NCBI GenBank assembly: GCA_037176845.1
Contig: JAYKXP010000002.1
Span: 62,001-126,000, forward strand
Source: Paramarasmius palmivorus
Taxonomy: Eukaryota; Basidiomycota; Agaricomycetes; Agaricales; Marasmiaceae
DNA: 64,000 nucleotides
Direction of reading: 5' to 3'
Under the pieces are notes generated by a model, which was not told the origin of the DNA, made no database searches, and worked only from the letters and a program-made list of their open reading frames with translations. This document shows, in pieces, positions 35,079 to 47,200 of the stretch (positions are counted from its first letter, which is position 1; every line of letters starts with the position of its first letter). A program made the position numbers and the translations under genes.

Positions 35079-35635
35079 TAGTCTTGTTTTTTTCTCAGGG
35101 TAGCGTAGCCGCTGGAAATTTTGCTGAGCTAATCACGCCCGGTTATAGTCAGTGCCGGTTAACCGAACGCCGCTCGCCCTACCTTTGACCTCACAAAACC
35201 ATCCTCAAAGGACATTTTTCTTATATTTGTACTAAAATACATTGATAGGGATCGTGTCAACTAACTCACCAATTTTTGTAGCAGCCTGTCGCCTCCAGCG
35301 AGCTAGAAAAATCAGGCGCGTCGGCTGTCACCAAAATCGCGTGAGGTTGGCTTGAGGAAATCCGTGACTTTCCACGTTCTAAGACTTTCCTCAACTCTCC
35401 TGCTACATATATACATGAGATCATTAAATAACATGTGTATCTATATAAAGTACGAAGATAAAATGTATGAAGCTGTTCGACATGGCCGCGAAATACAGAG
35501 GGACTGGCCGTGGGAACTCATGATTACCTCAGCAAAAAATCCAAAGGCGCGCGGACCCTGGGTATGTTCCAGACTACATACACACACATCACTTGTGATC
35601 GTCAGTGTGTATCGTCAGTCTGGTTCTCGAGACTA
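35079..35635. mobile_element. 557-bp MITE-like insertion
   Basis: The element interrupts the long fourth coding block of family A copy 5. The 9-bp sequence GTGATAATC lies on both sides (35070-35078 and 35636-35644) and only once in copy 4. The ends are TAGTCTTG at the left and CGAGACTA at the right, giving a short inverted repeat TAGTCT(T/C)G. There is no transposase frame. A 9-bp target suggests a Mutator-like mobiliser. An 8-bp reading of the same site would suggest hAT. Confidence 0.8.
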
Positions 35636-36974
35636 GTGATAATCTGGCAATCTGGCAACGCTCTCGACCCGAATATACAGTGTCAAGGCGCAAATCGCCG
35701 AGAAAGTCCAAAACTTTGTTGTGAATGTAGGTGCCAGCCGTTCTCCGGTTCCACGAATTTCCATAGCTTTGGCTCCAGGACAAACAGGAGTTCGGCCAAG
35801 TGCAATGATGGTTAATGTCAAAGATATCAATGAGGCATCTGTCGTGTTGCCAAAGCATAGAAAAAGCGGCATTAGCTAAAAAGATATCATCAAGGTTCAG
35901 AGACGGTTTACTAAGAAACCGGATACAGATATCAACTTGGAGCATATCTGCGGTAGAACATAAATCCTTGACAATATGACGATCTTCTGGGCTTATTCCC
36001 GTTTCGTAGATTGGCCCCTCAGGTCCACAAGAGAATTGACCATTCTGTGAGTTCAACCAGATGTCCTGGCAACGACAATGTAAATATCTCTGACACTTAT
36101 ATATGAGTGATTGGCTGCATTGAGAAGGAAATCACCAACAGCGAGAAGCACGGCATACATGTTCACGACAGGATTGGAGCAGAAATGAGCCATAGGTAGC
36201 CACTCTGGACAGGTGCTCAGTACTGTGCACAAATAGTAACAACACTATCACGAACCGCCATAAAATATAAGCGCAGGAACTTTTGAACGATTTATGCGGT
36301 GTAGCTGCCATATCATGGCAGAATCGTCGAGATCGTGCGACCCGGAATATTTCACAAAATCTTTCTTCCAAAGCTGTCATTCAGGATGAGCATTCAAATT
36401 TAACACGGAGAGCAGGCATGAGGCCACCTTCGATGCATCTCTGCCACTATATGTGATCCCTGTGTATACCTTGTCGTCTCCGTAGAGCCTTGCACGGTAC
36501 CAGGTTCGTTTACCAGTACACTTAAAAATACATTTTCCACGATCCTTATCCCATTCCAAATATCCAAGTTTGCGAGACCCAGTTTGCTCCACTCTGTATA
36601 TATCCCCTAGAGGGATCTCGCGATACTGTGTTCTGATTAGCATCCCGAAATCCAGGTCGTGTTCGGGTGGTCTACTCACTTGGTCAATCAGGTCAAGCCC
36701 ATCCTCTTTCTTCTCAACCCGTCGCTGCTCAACTCGTCCAACATGGAAGTTGATAGTTTGATTGTGCTGATCGCGGTATACAGTATTGGTCGCGCTCTCA
36801 ATTGTGAAATTACTGTTCCCGTTGAAGGCCATGGCGATCCTGGTAGTAAAGGCGAACAAGATGCTGAAGCTAGCTAGTGAGGGTTGTGGGCAAAGGGAAT
36901 GAAGATGAACAGCAGGTTTACAGCATATTATATGGCATATATTGTTTTAACAGCACAAGCCATTCACACGGATA

Positions 36975-37020
36975 GCATCTACCCATATAGAGTATACGAG
37001 CACTAACGACGCAATAAGTT
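36975..37020 (-). promoter_or_regulatory. Conserved family A upstream box (copy 5)
   Basis: ATATAGAGTATACGAGCACT plus AACGACGCAATAAGTT, one base different from the copy 4 box. It ends 143 bp before the copy 5 start codon. Function is inferred from conservation. Confidence 0.55.
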
Positions 37021-37260
37021 TCCGGTGATGTCCAGTGCGATATCAAAATGGAAGAACCTCCGATATGGGCAAACGGATGATTACAGTTCGTGTGTTGTAG
37101 TCGGCAAGTTGCTGGGCGTACAAAGCCATACCTGTTCTCGACGTCGAGAGTAAGGAAAGGAAATCAAGAGTGACCGAGTACGGACGGGTATCTGGATCTG
37201 GGTGTTCAAATTCAAGCAGCATCGGTTCCCGTTCCAAATGCGGCATCACGATCAAGGCCC

Positions 37261-37586
37261 CATCATATCAGAATTTGTGCAAAAACTTTTTTGTCACTTT
37301 GATGTGGCTTTTTTCGCTTGTTCAGGGGAAAATATGCCCAAAAAAAGGGGAAAGCCGTAAGCGGCAGGCTACGTTTCTTTCAGGAGAAACCATGTTTTTT
37401 ATCTGTCACATCCCGTGGAAGATTATGCTCAAGGTAACCAGAAATATATTCAAGGTACTCTATAGTGTACAAAGCATGTGTTATATACGGGTTTTGCGCT
37501 GAGTGGTAAAATACAGAGCTCGAAGAGTTTGCTGTGAAGTGACGTAAAAGCTGTAAAAGCGGCAAGATTTTGTCCGTTTGCTGATG
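37261..37586. mobile_element. Short insertion, probable MITE
   Basis: The flanks align with 21.30-21.37 kb of the duplicated cassette, but about 325 bp are extra. The ends are CATCATATCAG at the left and CTGATGATG at the right, reading inward as CATCAT..CAG on both strands, followed by similar CAAAA-rich text. No clear target duplication is visible and no gene is encoded. The boundaries are good to within about 10 bp. Confidence 0.5.
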
Positions 37587-37984
37587 ATGATCTTTGGAAT
37601 AGAGACGATGGCATTCACTTGCATCAGACTGATAGATACAAATATAGGTACGATACATACCCAAGGGCCGAGGCCTTGTCTTCGTGAGTTCTATCCTTCC
37701 CGGAGGCTGGACATCGTGAGTTAGCACTGAATACTCGTGGTAATTGCAGTTCGGCTCACCATGTCGTCTACGTTCCAGCCATATCGTCCGTACACAGGGA
37801 TATAGGATATTGCTTCCCACCACTCAAAGTCGTCTGACGGTATCAAAGCTAGCCTGAGCACTTTTGGCTCTGCAAAAAAAAACCACTGAGAATGTCGTCA
37901 CAGTATTTGTCGAAAAAACATCGGACGTACCTTCAGTGATCTCATTCATACGTCTCTTATCGGGCCTAACGAGGACGAGTATCA

Positions 37985-38205
37985 AGCACTGACACTGTCC
38001 AGGATCTCTCGCCCCGATCCTTTCGACTTCGTAGCTACTAGACCTGCAAGACGAAGTTGATAGTACTGCGCTCGGTGCGTTCAATCAGCTCCAGACACTC
38101 GTAAAAAGAACGCGACAGTCACTCACCTCGCAACGCAGACCCGAAAAGTTCAGACTTCAGACCCATCTTCTAAGTCTGACATCGCTTGAGCATTCGTGCT
38201 GTACC
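37985..38205 (-). pseudogene. Family A exon 1-2 relic
   Basis: The minus strand contains CGACTTCGTAG-like reversed exon 2 text near 38.03 kb and a reversed GAG/GTGAGTG donor near 38.13 kb. No open frame remains. It is the counterpart of the relic at 21.70-22.01 kb. Confidence 0.45.
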
Positions 38206-38579
38206 TGGTCCAAGTCATATCCGAGCCTGCGAGCAATCCAGGAAGGCTAGGATAAAGTCTCTTCGGGTTGTCGTGCTAATCATGTATGCGTTTTCAGCTG
38301 CAAATCCACGACTTTTTCACGAGATTCATGGCAACTCTAGTGAAGGTTTGAAGGGTCAGCGAGGAGGAATAGCATGAATGGCGTCCAAACCACGAACAGC
38401 AAACACGGAGAATCTCTCGAACAGCGCCGATATCTGCGCAGCGCTAGGGAGACTACGGAGTCCCATATTCTTGCCAACCGGTACGAACAAAGAAGATAGC
38501 AAACTCTCGAAGTATAGAATAAGCAAGATAGGCTGAATGAAAGTGGCTAGTGGTGTAGCTCGAGGATCGGAAGGTTTTT

Positions 38580-39440
38580 GGTGATGGGAATCGAGAGCAA
38601 AGACGCGCTGACGGTATCTCGGACTTCCGACGCTTTCTCAATTACCACAACCCTTCCTCGAGCTCAACTAGGAAATCCTATCCTTTTTGACCCCTTCTCT
38701 GACCTCTGGATCTTTTCTCATTTTTGTGGTCCTCGTCCACCTCCTTACCAATGTCCCAACACTACGCCTCTTACCAAAGACCACCAAACGCAAGTGTTTA
38801 CCAGGAGGTCTAAGAGTTTTAGGACGACTTTCGGACAGCTTCTGCGATTGTGCTGACTGCCTAAGGCTGTGAGTGCTTATTTTCTAATTCACTGCACTCG
38901 ACATCAACGCTAACGCAGGGCCCTTCCTCCCTTTTTACTCTTTCAATGATCATAGATGTCATACGATGTGCAGCACCCAATGCAAGTACACCTAGCGCAC
39001 CCATGCCTACTATTACGCCATAAAAGTTGAAACAGGATCTCGAAATATATCGCCAACACGAAGCACCACCATAGCACCGAATTCCTTGTTCACTCATCCA
39101 CCTCCACATACATAGACGAGCATATGCGACCAGTACAACTCATCGACCTAGTCTGGCTGTTACACCCCGACAACGGGGGACCTCGGCCTCGAGGACACGG
39201 GCACCTAGCCGCAGCCTTTGTTTCCGTTTAATGCACCTTCCACGCCGACGGCGGTTCCTCGATTGACATCTACACACTCCCAAGACTCAACGTCTCAATA
39301 ACTGGGGCCATAATTACAAACGCATGAAACAGACGAGGATGGTTCGCTGAGAAGGTTGACGCCGCAGCTTACAGAGAAGTGGTAGGACGAGGTGCTGCGT
39401 TCTCTCTTTCACCCCCATTTCAACCAGGACCCAACCGTTC
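38580..39440 (+). pseudogene. Family B relic
   Basis: The upstream motif TGATGGGAATCGAGAGCA (38.58 kb), exon 2 text near 38.76-38.83 kb, an ATAGATG-type acceptor at about 38.95 kb and downstream segments resembling the CGAAGCACCACCA proline stretch and GACGAGGATG acidic region follow the order of the intact gene. There are multiple stops and a missing C-terminus. The paired family A copy 6 lies on the opposite strand 1.2 kb further on. Confidence 0.6.
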
Positions 39441-39540
39441 TCCGCGTTTTTGAATCGTATCGTGCCTGGCGCGCTACCTCACATTGGTGTGTATGTCTGC
39501 TCATTCTCGTCCTCATCCTCTGCTAATTCGTCCACTATAG

Positions 39541-40418
39541 CACAATTACGACCTTAGACTTGATTCTGGACCATCGCGAAACTCAGCCCCGGACAAGTTA
39601 GATGCTCATGCTAGGTGTACGGGAATCACGGACATCGAAGACGCCCTTCCACATAAGGATTCATTCTTTGGGCCGATAGCTGCTGGGCATTATCAAGCTC
39701 GTGCGTTCATCTTCGTGTTCCCTCGCGTCCCTTTTACTGACACCATTCACCGATAGTTCAAGGTAGCCTATCCCTCATGGAGCCTTTTTGACACCGTTTT
39801 CGCTCACGGGTTCAGGGTTAGATCCAGGCTACCTCGAACCCTGCTAAAACTGCTCGAATAAAAATCAACTCCAAGCTCTGCGCCCCAAGTCGGGTCACTT
39901 TCCCGGCTCGCTCACGACTAGTCTCGACGTTTGGGTTTTCGGGAAACGTGAGAGCGCGTGCGCGTGAGTTTAATTGCCCTCCTCTTCCTTTCACGAACCA
40001 CTGACTGTTTTTTTCCCTCTGTTTACAGTTACAGACACTGTTCGGATCAGATACTACATGGGAACCAGCTGGTATTCCGATCACAGTGACTCCACGGAAA
40101 GTTTTGCGCGCGGTTTTCGAAGTTGCTCGAGCTGTCACTTCACTCACCGACTCGGAACTAGGATTCGACAACTCACAACCCATGTACGAGGCTCTAGGAT
40201 ACGAGGTGCCAGGATACCCTGTTGCCAGAGCGAGACCAACTGTGGTGCGTATCCCCGCTTGTTTTTGTTCTCGTTTTCTTTCTAACTACGAAACTTAGAA
40301 GGAACTGGTAAACCGGACTCCGGAGAACGAGTCGGCGATACGTCCCTTAGGTTGCGTTCTTGTTTTGCACCGCCTTTGTACTTCAGCTTCTTCGTATCAT
40401 TTGACTTCTATTGTTTGA
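39541..40418 (+). CDS. Partial unrecognised gene
   Basis: Two or more spliced segments look coding. The first, from an acceptor at about 39540, reads HNYDLRLDSGPSRNSAPDKL and on to FGPIAAGHYQA. The last, 40029-40244 joined over a GTGCGT intron to 40299-40418, reads LFGSDTTWEPAGIPITVTPR, then RAVFEVARAVTSLTDSELGF and PTVKELVNRTPENESAIRP, ending at TGA. The connection between them and the start are unclear, and stop codons lie in the intervening 39.75-39.95 kb. I do not recognise the family. It may be a decayed single-copy gene trapped between cassette pieces. Confidence 0.35.
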
Positions 40419-40639
40419 CGCTCGGAGTCGCTCAGTCGTGTTGCATGATAAACATTAGATGAACATTAAATGAGGATTGGCTAATATAGGCTATTACATG
40501 ACATTGGCTATGAAGCTATGAATGAGACGAGAAAGGGCAAGACAAGAATGGAAGACACTGTAGCATTGTTCGTACTCTCTATATTCAACTGGATCGCCGC
40601 CGCCGCCAGGGCGGCCATGAATCGTAGAGAAGAGAAATT

Positions 40640-41330
40640 GTACGAATCCTTGTCAGGGTTTGGGCAGAAATGGGCCGTGGGTAGACACTCTAAACAAATG
40701 CTGAGTGCCATGTACAAATAGTAATGAAGCTGTTCACATACCGTTATAAAAAATAAGTGCAGGAATCTTCGAGCAATTTATGCCCAATAGCTGCCATGAC
40801 ATGGCAGAGTCGCTAAGATTATGGGAACTGGAATATTTCACGAAATCTTCCTTCCAGAGCTATCATCCAGGATCAGACAACAAATTTAACGCGCAGAGCA
40901 ATCATGACGGTACCTTGAACACGTCTTTTCCGCTATATGTTACCCCTATGTATACCTTGTCATCTCCGTAGAGCTTGGCATGGTAGTAGGTACGTTTTCC
41001 GATACACTTAGAAACGAGTCTTCCGTCCTCATCCCGTTCCTCCTCCCAAACTTCGGAAGATCCAATTTGTTTGATTTTGTATATATCCCCTAGAGGAATT
41101 TTGCGATACTGTGGTCGACTCCTGATCAGCCTTGCAAAATTCACATCGAGATCGAGCGATCTACTCACTTGGTCAATCAGCTCAAGCTCATCCTCTTTCC
41201 TCTGAACCTGCCGTTGCTTGCCTGCTCGTCGTGCTCCGAATCGGATGTTGATGGTTTGATTGTGCTGATCACCGTGCACAATATTTGTCGCGCACCCGAT
41301 GGTGAAATCGCGACTTCCAATGACGGCCAT
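40640..41330 (-). pseudogene. Family A copy 6, truncated after exon 3
   Basis: Exons 41169-41330, 40914-41108 and 40742-40859 are intact and in phase (HGDQHNQTINIRFG, LGDIYKIKQIG, KLYGDDKVYIGVTYSGKD, PALIFYN). The next exon starts at 40689 with ECLPTAHFC. Similarity then ends near 40.65 kb, where text like the family B 3' flank (CGCCGCCGCCAGGG) takes over. About two thirds of the gene is missing. N-terminally it resembles copy 1 (GSRD.TIG) more than copies 2-4. The upstream box is retained. Confidence 0.8.
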
Positions 41331-41460
41331 GGTGGTTCTAGTGAAGAGGAGCAAGATGCTGAAGCCAATGAGTTGTGAGCAGAGGACGTGAAGACGTTGA
41401 GCAGGTTTGTACCATATTATAAGGCACGTTTCAACAGCATAAGTTCTTCGCACGAAAGAA

Positions 41461-41509
41461 AGCATGTACCCATATTGAGTATACGAGCACTAACGACGCG
41501 ATAAGTTTC
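41461..41509 (-). promoter_or_regulatory. Conserved family A upstream box (copy 6)
   Basis: CATATTGAGTATACGAGCAC followed by TAACGACGCGATAAGTTTC, 131 bp before the copy 6 start codon. It is retained although the gene is truncated. Confidence 0.55.
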
Positions 41510-41929
41510 TGGGGTGCGCAATGCGAACTCAAGCTGCGAAAGCCCGACGACTGAGCGAAAAAAACGGGCGTAATGCCGGGCGCCAAGTGCACTGCCCGTT
41601 CCCGATGCCGAGGGTACAGAGAAGAGAGAAGAAGCATGGAAAGCTGTCTAGACCCCGAATGACGATAGTGAGCGTTTGAAACCGAGCTCGTTCCCTCGCT
41701 ATATCTTTTTGAGCGCGGGCCCTTTGGATCTTCGGAATGAATGATAAATTTCAATATGCTGATCAATATGTATGTGTGAATATATTACACGCACGCGATC
41801 TTGTATTCCCGTGCTGAACCTTTCCGTTGGCCAAGTATGACTCCAGCCATGTCATCGGCATCATAGCTGCCTCAAGGGCGTCTGCCTCTGTAAAAGGCAT
41901 CGAGAACCTTGCCATGCTCATTCAAAGAA

Positions 41930-42200
41930 TCGTTGGCCGTACCTCGGATTATCTCTTCGACCCTCTTCTTTGGCCTCATGAGGTCAAGTATCGAGTACTG
42001 TCACTACCCAACATCCCCAAACCAATTCCCTCAATACCTCCGAAACAGTGCGGTACCGTACTGAGGCGTTTAATCGGCTGCATGCGCAAAAGAGCTCCAC
42101 TATGACTCACCCTGGTGATGAACCAGATTCGATGACTGGAACATTTGTCGTGTTCTTCGAATTCGAAGTTGATAGACGCTCTTCGCTGCGTAGGTGAGGC
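41930..42200 (-). pseudogene. Family A relic upstream of copy 6
   Basis: Weak minus-strand similarity to the relics at 21.7-22.0 and 38.0-38.2 kb, with the same order of a GAGGTCAAGTATCGAGTACT-like segment and later GAAGTTGATAG-like text. No frame survives. Confidence 0.35.
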
Positions 42201-43080
42201 CATTCACGTTTCAAATCGTAAATTTATGTTTTCGGGGCAAAGTCTATGGTGATTCTGGCAAATTTTCAGAGCGTCAGCTAGGAGGAATAGAGTAGCAGTG
42301 GGTTTACGAACAGCAGACGTGCAGGAACTTACATTCTTAGTGGCCAGCAAGATCAACAAGCTCTAGAGGTAGACTAGAGAATAAGAATCTGGTCCAGAGA
42401 CTCTAGAAAGTCTGAGTAAAAGCGGCCAATGGTGTACTAGTAGCTCGACTCACAGATTGACGTTTTTTTTTGGTGATGTGATGATGGGAATCGAGAACAG
42501 AGTCAGACGCGCTGATACTTACTTATCTCGGGGCAGCCGATAAGTTGAAAGTACAAAGAGACCCACGTACACATGATGAGTGAACCAGCGTGCCCGTAAC
42601 AAGCAAACCCACGCGCCGGTCAAATTATGTACCTTGTGTAGTTATGTTGATGCATTGATGTACCTAAACGATGATTACATACGTCGATGTTGAGAGAGAA
42701 CGTATGTTCCCGAAAAGCAATTCCCATCAGGAACGCAGAGACCTCCATTCCCGAACGTACCCATCCTCCCTTTCATGCACGGATTTCGTGCAATTAGCAA
42801 TGTCCAACCATTCTATTAGGCTTACTCTTCGCGAATGTCGCACATGGTTGTTCAGGCGGTGCAGTAGAGGGCATATCTTGTCGGGATTGGTCAAGGAGAG
42901 CGCGAGTCACTGAGGGTACGCCAATTTCAGAGGGCCCTTTATACGGTATGCTGATCTCTAATACTAGACAGCCAGATCTATTACCTTCGAACTTGTGGCC
43001 TGGGATACACGTACCATTCCAATTCTTGACCGTTTCAGCCAGACTCTAGTTGGTGGACCAGATACATCCTCCCTCAACCC
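42201..43080. other. Spacer with family B upstream fragment
   Basis: The motif TGATGATGGGAATCGAGAAC near 42.48 kb is the family B upstream sequence, but no family B coding part follows. From about 42.55 kb the cassette similarity stops. No convincing gene is seen before the minisatellite. Confidence 0.45.
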
Positions 43081-43084
43081 TCCG

Positions 43085-44130
43085 TCATCGCAGCCAGGAT
43101 TTTCGCACCTTCCCAGCCGGTATCCCCATTCCTTCTCCATGAACCATTATTCAGCGCAGTATTTTTGTATCCTTTGAGCTGGTCTACACATTCCGCCTCA
43201 CACCTCCGCTACCCAGCCAGAATCTTTCCCATGGTCTACATATTCCTGTTCACTCCTCCACTGTCTCCGCCGGAATTGCTGTACCTTCTCAGCCGGTATC
43301 TGCATTCCTCTTTTGTGAGCTTAGGCTCAAGTGTGGTATTGTCGTACCTCCCGGGCAGGTCTACACGTTCCGGCTCACATCTCCACTATCTCAGGCAGTA
43401 TCGGCGTACCCTCTCAGCCAGTATCCTCATTCCTCGTCTATGGCCTGCGGCTCAGGACGGTATTGTCGTACCTCCTGAGCTGGTCTGCATGTTCTGCGGA
43501 ACGCCTTCACTATCTCCGCCAGAATCGCCTTACCTTCTTAGCCGGTATCCTCATTCCTTCTCCGTGACCGGTGACTCAGGGTGGTATCATCGTACCTCCT
43601 GAGCTGGTCTATACGTTCCGGCTTACATCTCCACTATCTCAGCCAGTATCGCTGTACCTTCTCAGCTGGTATCTGCATTCCTCGTGTATGGCCTACGGCT
43701 CAGGATGGTATTGTCGTTCCTCCTGAGCTGGTCTCCGCATTCCGGCTCCCATCTCCACTATCTTCGCCAGAATCACCTTACCTTCTAAGCCGGTATCCTC
43801 ATTCCTTCTCCGTGACCGATGACTCAGGACGGTATCGTCGTACCTCCTGAGCTGGTCTACGTGTTCTGCGTCATGCCTTCACTATCTCCACCAGTAATCG
43901 CCTTACCTTCTCAGCTGGTATCCTCATTCCTTCTCCGTGACCGGTGACTCAGGGTGGTATCATCGTACCTCCTGAGCTGGTCTCCGCATTCCGGCTCACA
44001 TCTCCACTATCTCAGCCAGTATCGCTGTACCTTCTCAGCTGGTATCTGCATTCCTCGTGTATGGCCTACGGCTCAGGATGGTATTGTCGTTCCTCCTGAG
44101 CTGGTCTACAGGTTCTGCGTCACTTAGGCA
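43085..44130. repeat. Minisatellite, 124-bp period made of two 62-bp halves
   Basis: CCTCCTGAGCTGGTCT starts at 43471, 43595, 43719, 43843, 43968 and 44092, giving a period of 124-125 bp, with earlier diverged units back to about 43.09 kb. Within each unit, one half begins like TACCTTCTCAGCCGGTATC and the other like TACCTCCTGAGCTGGTCT. The two align at about 62 bp, so the unit is a dimer. Plus-strand frames across it are repeat artefacts. Confidence 0.9.
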
Positions 44131-44210
44131 TGACTCAGAGCAGTAAATTCGACTTTGGCAGTGCCTTTCTCATTCCTGGTTCCTTTGTGGTGAGTGACAT
44201 AGTGCAATAT

Positions 44211-47200
44211 CTATTCTAACATTGCTAATATACGTAACCTGTTCCATATAGATACGAATACTTTTGTGAAGAGGATTGCCCGGTTCTGGCGCATGTAGCT
44301 CAGCGACTTCCGTATGCGTCCCATTCCACTGTTTCCACATTCTGCCGCACTGGAGTTTAGCTTCGACAATTTCGCATCGGTTTCCGTATATGTGGATAGC
44401 AAGGACGCAGACGAACATTTAGTGTGTCCTTTAGCGTGGAAGCCGTCAACGAGAAACTGAGTCTTCTCGAAGAATTCAGGTTCTCTAGCCATGCAATACG
44501 GACCCAGGGCACAGGCGAAGTCATAAATGATTCTTCTCGGAGCTTCCGGCCAACGGGTTAGGATCGCCGAGAAGACGTCATTACGCCCCTCGCCTCTGGG
44601 AATACAATGAAAGCCATAACAAACGCTATGTGTGCACCATGCACACATCAGCCCACCGGTCAGACGCCTTTCTCCATAGGTGGAATAGTATTTGGCGCAT
44701 TTCCCTCTGTCGCCATTCTCTTTATCGGGCTGTCCCTCGCCTGCAAGTCCAGGGTAGTGTGGTCGGTTCCGAATCTTTGGCAATCCATAGCAACAGCCAG
44801 TCTGGAGATACTGATTTCAGTCAGCCTGTTCATCATGGCGTCATTTGGATTCTTACCTCACGCCAATCCTCCTCTTGTTCGGTGGATTGGATTGTTGGGA
44901 TTGGTGTTAGATCAGTCTCTTTCAATCCATTCAACACCTCCTCTGCCCTTCTTACCATCCATTTACACACTTCAAGGAGCTCAGGCGTGTATCCTCCTAT
45001 AATACTCAGTTCCCCCTCCAGAGCTGTGAACAGAGCCGGGACGTCCACAAGGGCCGAGCCGTTCCTCTCTGTTGGTGATGCTGCAAACGTCTTCAGGCAT
45101 TCCAATGCCGGGGAGTTGACCATCTGTACTGTGGACTCCTCAGCAGCAAGCTTCAGATCTGATGTCATTCATTGTCAACGGCAATTGACAGCTCCACCTA
45201 CCTGCTCTATCAATGTGATATATCGCTTTCGCAATTTACCAAATAACGTGCTCCTGTCCGAACTTCCATCAGTGAAGATCCTTTTCACCAGCGCAGCCAG
45301 TTCTGGGGCCTCCCGTTGCAAGTCGTTAACTAGCATCGTCGCGTTCTCCGTTGTCGCAATGTTATCATGCCCCAGCATGGGATCCCTTCCCACGGGAGTT
45401 GCTCCACCTTTCCCTTTACTTTGAGAGCCAGACCGCTGGGCTTTGATCCATACCCGTAGTCGCTCTCGAATTGGCTTTTCGTTTGTTCGACAGGGAAGCC
45501 ATTGAGGCTTGATTGGATACTTGCGACGACGTAATGGAGCTGTTGTTTCGACGAATGTCGGTGGTTTGAGGCTATCTGTCAGGTGTTTCTTGTGGAATCC
45601 CAGTGTCACCCCATCGAATATCATGTTCTCCGGATGATCGCCACATCTCGGACACATCATGTCTTTTGTCAGTCTCTGGATACTGACGTAGGCGAACCAA
45701 GCTTCTCTCAGAAGATCTTCCCCGACAAATTTCGACCCTCGGCCCTCAAACACTCTCGAGGAACATTGTGCAAATGCTGCAAACGGCGTTTCACTGGTTC
45801 CCGATCGATTGGTGTACTCGTCTAACAGCTCGTGTGAAAAGAGCACGGAGTTGTTGTAGTTGAAGATGCCTAGAGCCCGTGGGTCAGGTCCAATGAAGCA
45901 GTGGCGTCGTGGTGGGCATGTGGGGCAGCGTTGGACCTCGATGAGACGAGAAACACAGCTTGTATAGGTGTACACCTTGCACGGCCGTGTAGTGGTCTCC
46001 CGATTCGGGTCAAACTCAGGGTGACTCAGACAGCTACCCCTCGCCTGTCCTACGTGCATGCCGATTGTCGGTGGAATTTCCGCTGTAGGATCTGCTCTGA
46101 CGTAGAGCACGGAGTCGGTAGGAAGGAATGCCCATTTTGGTGGCATGATAGGCAAGAAGGATATGGCAGTCTCGTGATCGCGCCCTCCAGTCAAATCTCC
46201 CACTGGTGATATGTTAGAGATTGTAACGAGTGTCGCAAACATTTTGTCCTCACCTTCATACGACTCTCCTTCTATATCTTCGTCTTCGTTTGAACTATCC
46301 TCGTCGCTTCCTATCCCCAAAACTGTCCTCAATACTGCCCTTGCCGACCTAACATGCCCACACTTGACTTTGTCTTTTGAACATTTCCAATGCCCTCCAC
46401 CTGCATCAGGCCCCTCATACACCACCATTGCACGCCCATTTAGATCACCGGTATCGCTGGTGACAGAAAATCGTGTCAGCCACACGCCTTGATCCATTCC
46501 CATGCGCTGTCTCCAGAACATTGTAACCTTCTTCTCTGTTTGATTCGTTCACTGGTAAGCAAGAGTTCATATGTTTTTGAGTAATTGTTTGACTGACCAG
46601 TAAACCATAGCCTCTCCTTATCCCGGAACATCTCATCCCTAAAGTCCAGATAATACAGTTGATGTACGCAGACGCGGTCTTTTTTTGCCTCGGGACACAG
46701 GCAAACCAACCGCAGGCGATCTCCGACCATACGTGCCTCCAGGTGATAGAAGTCATCCTGGACAATACATTATTCAAATCAACACCAATACATCCTATGT
46801 GATTACTCACTGTTGGCTCTTGTTCCCGAACATTCCAGCCTTGGACAGCATATATCGTTTTCGATATCTGAATGTACTTTGCACAACCAGAGGTCACCAT
46901 CTCGATATACGCCTCTAAGCTTTCCATCACCTCTGGTTGTTTTTCCGCCTGTCTATCTAGTTCTCCCATATCCATTAGCCCATCTTCTTCTTCACCGAGG
47001 TCGTGCATGACCGTATCATTGTCCCAAAGTCTCCCGTTATCTATATTCGAAAACCCCGCCAGCTCTCTATCCCTCGCCGCACATTGTTCAACTGATCCTC
47101 TTGCATCCAACGCAGAGAGGTTAGATGTGCCCCCCCTATTTCTCCCACTGTGACGAATTCGCTTCCTTGGTTTGGTAGCTTTCTGTGGACTGGGAGTTCT

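Larger units (their letters stand above)
27127..36832 (-). pseudogene. Family A copy 5, interrupted by two transposons
   Basis: Coding order: 36680-36832, 36428-36625, 36256-36373, 36140-36204, 36089-35636 joined past an insertion to 35078-35003, 34789-34940, 34306-34737, then 34187-34243 joined past the Plavaka element to 27127-27212. Counting each target duplication once, all exon lengths keep phase and the final exon has exactly the 143 nt of copy 4. The gene was therefore apparently intact (about 593 residues) before the insertions. The hidden 50-nt intron (36090-36139) is shared with copy 4. Conserved blocks match copy 4 closely, with a small loss after EWLPMAHFCSN. Both insertions fall in coding exons, so the copy should now be dead unless truncated transcripts are used. 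Confidence 0.85.

Noticed and set aside
43165..43850. Overlapping plus-strand frames with RYPHSFSVT-like repeats
   Set aside because: They arise from the 124-bp minisatellite, and the frame changes between units of 124 and 125 bp.
43085..44130. CRISPR-like array
   Set aside because: The repeat has no unique spacers: the whole 124-bp unit is repeated. The genome is eukaryotic.
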